A DNA stretch of 12,355 nucleotides from Syntrophomonadaceae bacterium (GTDB taxonomy: Bacteria; Bacillota; Dethiobacteria; DTU022). Below are positions 7,062 through 12,355 of the stretch, piece by piece (position 1 is the first letter of the stretch; each line of letters starts with the position of its first letter). The stretch covers positions 1 to 12,355 of the forward strand of contig SLHT01000018.1 of assembly GCA_007136055.1 (NCBI GenBank), in the 5' to 3' direction. The position numbers and the translations under genes were made by a program. Under the pieces are notes generated by a model. The model did no database searches. It was not told where the DNA came from and was given only the letters and a program-made list of their open reading frames with translations.

Positions 7062-8396
7062 ATGAACCAGAGTGAAATGAGCCGGGCAAAGCGGCACCTG
7101 GAGACAACCCGGAAAATGAAAGAGATGCTGCCGCGCTTTTTTATGCGCCAGATGGAGCGTCGCTTTAGCGGCGATGAACCGTTGGCCTGGTGCATGGTCG
7201 GAGTGCCCCCTGAACTGCTGAAAGCTTTTGACCTGCTTTTTGAATGGCCTGAAAACTTCGGCACTATGTGCGCCAGTAGACTGGTTGCCCCGCATTTTAT
7301 CGAGGTCGCCGAAGGAGACGGGTATTCCCAGGAACTCTGCTCATATGTGACTAACACCATGGGTTACTGTAAGTTAACCAAGGACAAGGGAGAACCCCCC
7401 GAAGAATCGCCCTTGCCCGGCGGAATGGGCACACCTTCTATGTTGCTTGGCTCTGGTTTTATCTGCGAACCGCGCTGGAAATGGTTCCAATCAATTGCCA
7501 CCCGTTTTTTTAACGTTCCCGTTTACAGCAGCGACCCCCTGGCCCCACCCTGGGATATCGACCCCCGCGACCCGCGCATCGAAGAACACTACCTGGCTTT
7601 GCTCAGAGAAGATTTAGCCGGTCAGATTGATTTTATGGAAAAACACACCGGTAAAAAACTAGACCTGAATTTGCTGCGTGAAACCCTGGCCCTTTCACAT
7701 GAAGCTTTGGGCTACTGGCGTGATACCCTGGCCCTGCGCAAGGCTGTACCCTGCCCGATGGGCTCAACCGACTACTTCCACTCGATTATCCCCCAGATGT
7801 ACCTGGTAGGAGATCAAGAAGCGGTCGATTTTTATAAGGAAATGTACGAAGAAGTTAAAGACCGCGTCGACCGTAAGGTGGGTATAGTAGAAGAAGAAAA
7901 ATACCGTTTGATCTGGTTCGGCCTGCCACCCTGGTTTAACATGGGTATCTTTAACTACCTGGAATCCCTGGGCGCGATTGTTGCTTACGAATCAACTTAC
8001 AACGTTGGGGATTACTTTGAAGTCGATTTAAGTGACCCACTGGAAGCAATCGTCAGGCGAACCTGGCAGCGGGCCGTCAAAATGCACGACTACGGTGCGG
8101 AAACAATGCCCGAGCTGTGCAACCCCGCTGTCTTTGGTGGTTTTTCCGGCAGCAGCCTGTTAGATGAACTTGTTGAAGATTACAGTTTAAACGGCGCCCT
8201 GATGCACCTGACCCGCTCCTGCCGGGCTGTATCTTTCGGCGAAGTGCACACTAAAAACAGGCTGGCCCGGCTGGGGGTCCCTTCATTAATTTTCGAAAGC
8301 GATATGGCTGATCCCCGTCTCTGGTCGGATGCCCAGATTAAAAACAGGCTGCATGCCTTCCTGGAAACTATGGATAAAGCAGCCGGGGGAGGATAA
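7062..8396 (+). CDS. 2-hydroxyacyl-CoA dehydratase / benzoyl-CoA reductase-like large subunit (BcrB/HgdA type)
   Basis: This 444-residue protein belongs to the 2-hydroxyacyl-CoA dehydratase D-component superfamily. Members bind a 4Fe-4S cluster and use low-potential electrons either to dehydrate 2-hydroxyacyl-CoA or to reduce benzoyl-CoA. Supporting blocks are GVPPELLKAF (about 47-56), ELCSYVTNTMGYC (91-103), ICEPRWKWF (134-142), SCRAVSFGE (386-394) and the C-terminal RLGVPSLIFESDMADPR. Likely cluster ligands are Cys93, Cys135 and Cys387; other cysteines are at 44, 70, 103, 231 and 353. The length matches BcrB/BzdN and HgdA better than the smaller subunits. AAGGAGG (7048-7054) lies 7 bases before ATG. 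The second subunit starts 4 bases after the stop. No activator gene is near. The substrate cannot be assigned from sequence. Confidence 0.83.
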   Translation: MNQSEMSRAKRHLETTRKMKEMLPRFFMRQMERRFSGDEPLAWCMVGVPPELLKAFDLLFEWPENFGTMCASRLVAPHFIEVAEGDGYSQELCSYVTNTMGYCKLTKDKGEPPEESPLPGGMGTPSMLLGSGFICEPRWKWFQSIATRFFNVPVYSSDPLAPPWDIDPRDPRIEEHYLALLREDLAGQIDFMEKHTGKKLDLNLLRETLALSHEALGYWRDTLALRKAVPCPMGSTDYFHSIIPQMYLVGDQEAVDFYKEMYEEVKDRVDRKVGIVEEEKYRLIWFGLPPWFNMGIFNYLESLGAIVAYESTYNVGDYFEVDLSDPLEAIVRRTWQRAVKMHDYGAETMPELCNPAVFGGFSGSSLLDELVEDYSLNGALMHLTRSCRAVSFGEVHTKNRLARLGVPSLIFESDMADPRLWSDAQIKNRLHAFLETMDKAAGGG

Positions 8397-8400
8397 ATAA

Positions 8401-9531
8401 ATGACTGCCAATAATCATATTACCACCCATTTAAGTAACGCTGCAGTAGAAAGCGAAAAACGAATCCGCCGCATAAAAGCAGAAAGCGGAAAACCTGTAA
8501 TTGGCTATTTATGCTGCTTTGCGCCACCTGAAATAATCAGCGCCTCGGGAGCCATCCCCTTTCGCATTACCGGACGCCCGGGAGAAGATAATACCGCAGC
8601 AGACGCATATGTCGAACCATATGGCTGCACCTATGTGCGCAATATCCTTGCCCGGGCAGTAAGAGGAGAGCTCGAATATTTAGATGGCCTGGTTATCTCT
8701 CATAGCTGTGATATGATCCAGCGTCTCTACGGAATCTGGACTTATTACCACCCCCTACCCTATTCTTACATGTTTAACGTTCCACACCAGGTCAGTCCCT
8801 GGGGACAGGATTTCTTCAAACGCGAGCTCGGCTTCTTTCAGGAAAGTCTCGAAAAATTTACGGCAACCAGGGTAACACCCAGCGCTTTAAAAGAAACTGT
8901 GGCCACCTATAACCGCAACCGCACCCTGGTACGGGAGCTATATAACCTGCGCAAAGAAACTATACCAGCTGTTGAAGGAAGTGATATTCTTAACCTGCTC
9001 ATTTACGGCGGCTCATTGCCACCTGATGATTTTACAATTCTGCTGGAGGAAAAACTGGCAAAAACTAAACTGCGCAAACCAAGAGAAGAGAAAGCGCCTC
9101 GCATTATGCTCTGGGGCAGCATTATGGACGATCCCTCCCTGCTGCTGATGATCGAAGAAGCAGGTGGCAGGATAGTAGCCGACGACACCTGTATTGGTTT
9201 TCGGGTATGGGAAAAAGATGTGCCTTTAACTGAAAATCCTTATGATGGATTGACGGATCATTACTTCGTTAACTTTCAATGCCCCCGCACAGACCGAGGC
9301 CCCGGTGTAAACCGTTTCGACTATTTGCTGCAAAGAGCCCGTGAATATAACGTTGACGGGGTAATCGGCTACTGCATATCTTTCTGTGACCCGCATAAAT
9401 TTGACTACCCCGATCTGCGTGACTACCTGAAAAAAGAAGGACTGCCGATGCTTTTGATCGACGATAATTACAGTTTTGAGCCCGCCGGCTCAATTAAAAC
9501 CAGGCTGCAGGCCTTTCTGGAGATGATTTAA
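8401..9531 (+). CDS. 2-hydroxyacyl-CoA dehydratase / benzoyl-CoA reductase-like small subunit (BcrC/HgdB type)
   Basis: This 376-residue protein is from the same superfamily and is the expected heterodimer partner of the preceding gene product. Family features are GYLCCFAPPEIISASGAIPF (35-54), GCTYVRN (75-81), SHSCDMIQRLY (100-110), YFVNFQCPR (288-296) and GYCISFCDPHKFDYPDLR (323-340). The likely cluster ligands are Cys76, Cys103 and Cys329 (or Cys325). The size fits BcrC, HgdB, FldC and HadC. GGGGGAGG (8384-8391) lies 9 bases before ATG 8401 within the end of the upstream gene, so translation is probably coupled. The two genes clearly form one unit. Whether they are a dehydratase, a reductase or something else is open: no CoA-transferase, dehydrogenase or ASKHA activator of the HgdC type is in the window to give the pathway. 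Confidence 0.83.
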   Translation: MTANNHITTHLSNAAVESEKRIRRIKAESGKPVIGYLCCFAPPEIISASGAIPFRITGRPGEDNTAADAYVEPYGCTYVRNILARAVRGELEYLDGLVISHSCDMIQRLYGIWTYYHPLPYSYMFNVPHQVSPWGQDFFKRELGFFQESLEKFTATRVTPSALKETVATYNRNRTLVRELYNLRKETIPAVEGSDILNLLIYGGSLPPDDFTILLEEKLAKTKLRKPREEKAPRIMLWGSIMDDPSLLLMIEEAGGRIVADDTCIGFRVWEKDVPLTENPYDGLTDHYFVNFQCPRTDRGPGVNRFDYLLQRAREYNVDGVIGYCISFCDPHKFDYPDLRDYLKKEGLPMLLIDDNYSFEPAGSIKTRLQAFLEMI

Positions 9532-9565
9532 AACACAAAACAGAAAATAATTCTTGTGCCACCGT

Positions 9566-9597
9566 GCTAAATATGAGAAAATATTAGCATTCATTTT
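9566..9597 (+). terminator. Weak AT-rich hairpin, possible terminator
   Basis: GCTAA (9566-9570) and TAT (9572-9574) pair with ATA (9581-9583) and TTAGC (9584-9588), with one bulged A and a GAGAAA loop; ATTCATTTT follows. It could end the dehydratase-like transcript before the aspartokinase gene, but the stem is AT-rich and the T-run is broken. Confidence 0.25.
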
Positions 9598-9631
9598 AAA
9601 AAGCCGGCAACCGCTACAGCAAAGGTGCGTG

Positions 9632-10876
9632 ATGACAGTGTCTTTAATTATTCAGAAATACGGTGGCTCTTCAGTTGCTTCCACCGATCATATTCGCCGT
9701 GTGGCCATGAAAGTAGCATCAACCAAAATCCAGGGGAACAAGGTCGCTGTAGTCGTTTCCGCAATGGGAAGGCAAACCGACCAGCTGTTAAACCTAGCTG
9801 CCGAAATATCCAACAACCCTTCCGGCAGGGAACAGGATGCCCTGGTCGCAACGGGAGAACAGGTTTGCGCCGCATTATTGGCCATTACTTTAGAGAGCCT
9901 TGGCCATAAGGCGATGTCGTTGATGGGGCTTCAGCTTCCTTTAATTACTGATAATGTCCACACCAAAGCACGTATTATCGAGATGCAGACCGAAAGGATA
10001 GAACATATTCTCAGTGAGGATATCATCCCGGTCGTGGCCGGTTTCCAGGGCGTAACCGAATCGGGCTGCATCAGCACCCTGGGACGCGGCGGTTCCGATA
10101 CGACGGCCGTAGCCCTGGCAGCATCGCTCAACGCAGGCTGCTGTGAAATTTACACTGATGTAAATGGAGTATATACGGCAGATCCAAATATTTGCCCCAA
10201 GGCCCGCCACATAAAGATTATATCCTACCAGGAGATGCTGGAGCTGGCCGGGTTGGGAGCAAAAGTCCTGCATTCCCGTTCGGTAGAGCTTGCTCAAAAA
10301 TACCAGGTTCCCCTGGTTGTCAAATCATCCTTCGGGGGAGATAAGAATACCTGGATAGTCAACGAGGAGGAAGTTATGGAAAACTCAATTATTAAAGGAG
10401 TTACCCTGGAAAAAGACGTGTCGAAAATTTCTTTGATCCGGGTTCCCGATCGACCCGGAATTGCTCATAAAATTTTATCGCCCCTGGCTGATGCGGCAAT
10501 CAATGTCGATATGATCATCCAGAATGCCAGCATTGACGGCTACACCGACTTTACTTTTACAATACCGACCACCGATCTGGATAAAGCAAAAACACTGATT
10601 GACGAAGTGGCCCGGGAGATTGATGCCCAGAAGATGCTTGCTGCTAACAACATTGTAAAAGTTTCCGCCGTGGGTATTGGCATAAAAACCAATCCCGGCG
10701 TAGCCTCGCGCATGTTCCATTCCCTTTCTGCCGAGAATATAAATATCGAGATGATCAGCACTTCCGAATACCGCATTTCCTGTGTGATCGAGGAAAAATA
10801 CGGGGAACTTGCCGTCAGGGCAGTGCACAAGGCTTTCGGTCTTGACAAAGATAATAAGGAAAAAGCAGAGACTTAA
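9632..10876 (+). CDS. lysC: Aspartate kinase (alpha subunit, with two ACT domains)
   Basis: Aspartokinase phosphorylates L-aspartate, the entry step to lysine, diaminopimelate, threonine and methionine. The 414-residue protein begins with the kinase motif LIIQKYGGSSVAS, and carries STLGRGGSDTTAVALAASL and EIYTDVNGVYTADP in the catalytic domain (about 1-245). Two ACT domains follow: about 264-340 (ISLIRVPDRPGIAHKIL) and about 344-405 (VSAVGIGIKTNPGVASRMF, ISTSEYRISCVI), which bind feedback amino acids. ATG 9632 is chosen because AAAGG (9621-9625) lies 6 bases upstream; GTG 9629 and GTG 9638 are alternatives. The size and layout match the Bacillus LysC type that makes alpha and beta subunits from one gene. 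No lysine riboswitch fits in the 100 bases upstream. The symbol lysC is by analogy; ask or dapG would also be possible. Confidence 0.93.
   Translation: MTVSLIIQKYGGSSVASTDHIRRVAMKVASTKIQGNKVAVVVSAMGRQTDQLLNLAAEISNNPSGREQDALVATGEQVCAALLAITLESLGHKAMSLMGLQLPLITDNVHTKARIIEMQTERIEHILSEDIIPVVAGFQGVTESGCISTLGRGGSDTTAVALAASLNAGCCEIYTDVNGVYTADPNICPKARHIKIISYQEMLELAGLGAKVLHSRSVELAQKYQVPLVVKSSFGGDKNTWIVNEEEVMENSIIKGVTLEKDVSKISLIRVPDRPGIAHKILSPLADAAINVDMIIQNASIDGYTDFTFTIPTTDLDKAKTLIDEVAREIDAQKMLAANNIVKVSAVGIGIKTNPGVASRMFHSLSAENINIEMISTSEYRISCVIEEKYGELAVRAVHKAFGLDKDNKEKAET
10376..10876 (+). CDS. Aspartokinase beta subunit from an internal in-frame start
   Basis: Inside the aspartokinase gene, GAGGAGG (10364-10370) lies 5 bases before an in-frame ATG at 10376 (Met249). 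The product would be 166 residues covering both ACT domains and no kinase domain. In Bacillus subtilis aspartokinase II and in Corynebacterium the beta subunit is made in just this way, starting near residue 246-250. The position and strong Shine-Dalgarno are seen directly; its use here is inferred. It would assemble with alpha as a regulatory subunit. Confidence 0.65.
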   Translation: MENSIIKGVTLEKDVSKISLIRVPDRPGIAHKILSPLADAAINVDMIIQNASIDGYTDFTFTIPTTDLDKAKTLIDEVAREIDAQKMLAANNIVKVSAVGIGIKTNPGVASRMFHSLSAENINIEMISTSEYRISCVIEEKYGELAVRAVHKAFGLDKDNKEKAET

Positions 10877-10889
10877 GCAGCCTTAAATT

Positions 10890-10906
10890 GCCTTTCAACG
10901 AAAGGC
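10890..10906 (+). other. Hairpin after aspartokinase without a T-run
   Basis: GCCTTTC (10890-10896) and GAAAGGC (10900-10906) form a perfect 7-bp stem with an AAC loop. No T-run follows on either strand, so it is not a normal intrinsic terminator. It may be a 3' mRNA-stabilising or processing element between aspartokinase and the prenyltransferase gene. Confidence 0.4.
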
Positions 10907-10940
10907 GAAACTGAAATAAAGATGAGAAGTAATAAACGTT

Positions 10941-10956
10941 AACCTTAGCGAAGGTT
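10941..10956 (+). promoter_or_regulatory. Hairpin containing the ribosome binding site of the prenyltransferase gene
   Basis: AACCTT (10941-10946) pairs with AAGGTT (10951-10956) around an AGCG loop. The only visible Shine-Dalgarno, GAAGG (10950-10954), lies within the 3' arm, 9 bases before ATG 10964. Folding would hide it and lower translation; this is structural inference. Confidence 0.4.
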
Positions 10957-10963
10957 GTGTGTT

Positions 10964-11899
10964 ATGAACATAAGTGATTTGAAGCGCCTGTGGAAAGGGT
11001 TCTGGCAAATTGCCGACCCTAAGATATGGATTGCCTCGACAATCCCGATGGCAGTCGGTGGAGCTTTAGCATTCACCACCCTGGGCAGCTTTAGCTGGCC
11101 CTGGTTTTTGATCGGAGCAGCTGCCATCTATCTTCTTGAAATCGGAAAGAATGCCATTAACGAATACATCGATTATTTAAGCGGGGTTGATCGGTTTGTT
11201 TCTCCCGACAAAAGAACTCCTTTTAGCGGAGGGAAAAAAACAATTATCGACGGTAAACTGTCACTTAAAGAAAACCTGGTTATCGGGATAATTACCACAG
11301 GCAGCGGCTGCCTGCTCGGTTTTTATGTAGTCCTGGCCAGAGATTTCAATGTGTTCTGGTTTGGGCTGGCCGGCGTCTTCTTCGCTCTCTTTTACAGCCT
11401 GCCTCCCTTTAAGTTTGCCTACCGCGGACTGGGTGAACTTGTTGTCGGTCTTACTTTCGGACCACTGATCACCACGGGCACTTACCTCGTCCAGACTCAC
11501 TCCATTTCCCCCGAGGTAGTGATTGCTTCATTTCCCTTAGGTTTTATTATTGCCAATGTGCTTTGGATTAACCAGTATCCCGATTATGAAGCCGATCTAA
11601 AAGGCGGTAAAATGAACGGAGTGGTGCGTCTCGGTAAAGAGAGAGCAGTCAATGTATATGCCTTTCTTTTCGGTCTGGCTTATATCTCCCTGCTGGTACT
11701 ATGTATCTTCACCCTGAACCTTTTCTGGCTCCTGCCTCTGGTTAGTCTACCCCTGGCATTAAGAGCAGTTATTGTGGCACGCAGGCATTTCAATGACATC
11801 CCAAGGTTGATTGAAGCAAATGTAAAAACAATCCAGATTTATCAGCTTACCGGTCTGACCATGGTTACTGCAGCGCTGCTCCCTCTTTTGTTTCACTAG
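10964..11899 (+). CDS. UbiA-family prenyltransferase (MenA-like)
   Basis: This 311-residue integral membrane protein belongs to the UbiA superfamily, which transfers a polyprenyl group from its diphosphate to an aromatic or other acceptor. The first Mg-diphosphate motif is NEYIDYLSGVD (66-76, Asn66, Asp70, Asp76) and the second is NQYPDYEAD (203-211, Asp207, Asp211). YSLPPFKFAYRGLGELVVGL (144-163) is also typical of MenA-like members. Several hydrophobic helices are evident, as expected for a nine-helix fold. Menaquinone synthesis (1,4-dihydroxy-2-naphthoate prenylation) is a reasonable guess, but no other men gene is present and the family includes enzymes with other acceptors. ATG 10964 is preferred; an in-frame TTG at 10955 overlaps the hairpin. 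It may be co-transcribed with aspartokinase, 87 bases upstream, and is followed by a strong terminator. Confidence 0.85.
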   Translation: MNISDLKRLWKGFWQIADPKIWIASTIPMAVGGALAFTTLGSFSWPWFLIGAAAIYLLEIGKNAINEYIDYLSGVDRFVSPDKRTPFSGGKKTIIDGKLSLKENLVIGIITTGSGCLLGFYVVLARDFNVFWFGLAGVFFALFYSLPPFKFAYRGLGELVVGLTFGPLITTGTYLVQTHSISPEVVIASFPLGFIIANVLWINQYPDYEADLKGGKMNGVVRLGKERAVNVYAFLFGLAYISLLVLCIFTLNLFWLLPLVSLPLALRAVIVARRHFNDIPRLIEANVKTIQIYQLTGLTMVTAALLPLLFH

Positions 11900-11953
11900 T
11901 GTCCTTTCCAATTGATATCCTTTCGGCCAGCAGATAATAGTTTAATAACTAAT

Positions 11954-11995
11954 AAAGCCGGGCTTTATGCTAAACAGCAAAACCCGGCTTTTATT
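11954..11995. terminator. Strong bidirectional intrinsic terminator
   Basis: AAAGCCGGG (11954-11962) pairs with CCCGGCTTT (11983-11991). An inner stem TGCT (11968-11971) / AGCA (11976-11979) continues the hairpin. TTTTATT follows on the plus strand, and TTTATTAG on the minus strand. It serves the convergent prenyltransferase gene (+) and desulforedoxin gene (-). Confidence 0.88.
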
Positions 11996-12034
11996 GGCCT
12001 ATTTTACCTGCCGTAACACGTGGAATAAGGGCGC

Positions 12035-12160
12035 TTATTTTTTAGCTTCCAATTCCATCGGTTTATCACAGCAGACCAAGGTTCCTACACCTTCCTCAAC
12101 AACTTTAACCACGTTGGTGCAAACCTGGCACCTGTATACCTGCTCTTTTTTCGTAGCCAT
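12035..12160 (-). CDS. dsr: Desulforedoxin (stand-alone FeCys4 protein)
   Basis: A 41-residue protein is encoded on the minus strand. It has the desulforedoxin iron site: Cys11-x2-Cys14 in YRCQVCTNVVKVVEEG and the adjacent pair Cys30-Cys31 in GTLVCCDKPMEL. It closely resembles the 36-residue desulforedoxin of Desulfovibrio gigas and the N-terminal domain of desulfoferrodoxin; no superoxide reductase domain follows. The family forms homodimers with rubredoxin-like iron and is found in strict anaerobes, with roles in electron transfer or oxidative-stress defence. AGGAGG (12173-12168) lies 7 bases before ATG 12160. It starts 36 bases after the HesB-like stop and ends near the bidirectional terminator, so the two genes form an operon. 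The symbol dsr follows D. gigas usage and is unrelated to sulfite reductase dsrAB. Confidence 0.9.
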   Translation of the reverse strand: MATKKEQVYRCQVCTNVVKVVEEGVGTLVCCDKPMELEAKK

Positions 12161-12196
12161 TAGCTTTCCTCCTGTTTTATTGCATCCATCACAGAA

Positions 12197-12355
12197 TTAA
12201 CAACATCCTCCATCGCACGCTGGGCCTTTACTATCGGCCACAGGATCGGTTATCGAAAAACCGGCCTGCGGACCATCATGAAAATCAATCGCTTTACCAT
12301 CTACAAAATTTGCAATACCCTGGTCAAAAGCGATTTTGATATCTCCCAAATCTTC
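12197..12355 (-). CDS. C-terminal part of a probable HesB/IscA-like protein (5' end outside window)
   Basis: Reading the minus strand from the window edge gives 52 open codons ending at TAA (12199-12197). The part reading FDQGIANFVDG and KAIDFHDGPQAGFSITDP resembles the end of the HesB/IscA fold, where a strand-rich core is followed by a GF-x-I-x-x-P turn. The tail GPACDGGCC holds three cysteines in C-D-G-G-C-C arrangement, not the usual CGCG of IscA/ErpA, and could bind metal or a cluster. The downstream desulforedoxin gene supports an iron-related role. The upstream half, including the first conserved cysteine or selenocysteine, is outside the window, so the family call is moderate. Confidence 0.5.
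   Translation of the reverse strand, partial: EDLGDIKIAFDQGIANFVDGKAIDFHDGPQAGFSITDPVADSKGPACDGGCC

Noticed and set aside
9532..9631. Lysine riboswitch upstream of aspartokinase
   Set aside because: The gap is only 100 bases, too short for a lysine riboswitch, and only a small AT-rich hairpin is present.
11967..12200. 77-codon open frame on the plus strand
   Set aside because: It begins in the terminator loop, lacks a ribosome binding site and runs antisense to the well-supported desulforedoxin gene.
1..12355. Mobile elements, phage genes or CRISPR arrays
   Set aside because: No transposase, integrase, terminal inverted repeats or regularly spaced repeats were seen; nearly all of the sequence is accounted for by housekeeping or metabolic genes.

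Overview
The window looks like chromosomal DNA from a strictly anaerobic Gram-positive bacterium, most likely a member of the Firmicutes (Clostridia or a related syntrophic or acetogenic lineage). The evidence is a MurT/GatD pair that amidates lipid II (Gram-positive cell wall), a ferredoxin-ASKHA corrinoid activator, a two-subunit protein of the 2-hydroxyacyl-CoA dehydratase / benzoyl-CoA reductase family, and a stand-alone desulforedoxin. Ribosome binding sites are strong AGGAGG types and several starts are TTG, which also fits Firmicutes. I cannot name the species.

Layout, left to right. Bases 1-55 are the 3' end of a class II tRNA (probably Leu), followed by an intrinsic terminator and a corrinoid-protein reductive activator (116-1960, +). 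Next on the same strand come a two-CBS-domain protein (2130-2594), murT (2628-4067) and gatD (4069-4830), tightly packed. They converge on a minus-strand pair, hisG (6729-5857) then a membrane-anchored parvulin-type prolyl isomerase (5830-4850). A 332-base divergent gap (6730-7061) holds dyad symmetries and a possible hisG promoter. On the plus strand follow two adjacent genes for the dehydratase/reductase-like subunits (7062-8396 and 8401-9531), aspartokinase (9632-10876) with a clear internal start for a separate regulatory beta subunit, and a UbiA-family prenyltransferase (10964-11899). A strong bidirectional terminator (11954-11995) separates this from two minus-strand genes: a 41-residue desulforedoxin (12160-12035) and the C-terminal 52 residues of a probable HesB/IscA-like protein that runs off the window (12355-12197).

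Working together: MurT and GatD form one enzyme for peptidoglycan amidation; the dehydratase-like subunits should form one Fe-S heterodimer; desulforedoxin and the HesB-like protein form a small iron / Fe-S pair. Two proteins lack their expected partner in the window: the corrinoid activator has no corrinoid protein or methyltransferase nearby, and the dehydratase-like pair has no ATP-dependent activator nearby. I saw no insertion sequence, phage gene or CRISPR array. The most interesting items are the orphan dehydratase/reductase-like pair, the short desulforedoxin gene with its cysteine-tailed neighbour, and the in-frame second start inside aspartokinase.
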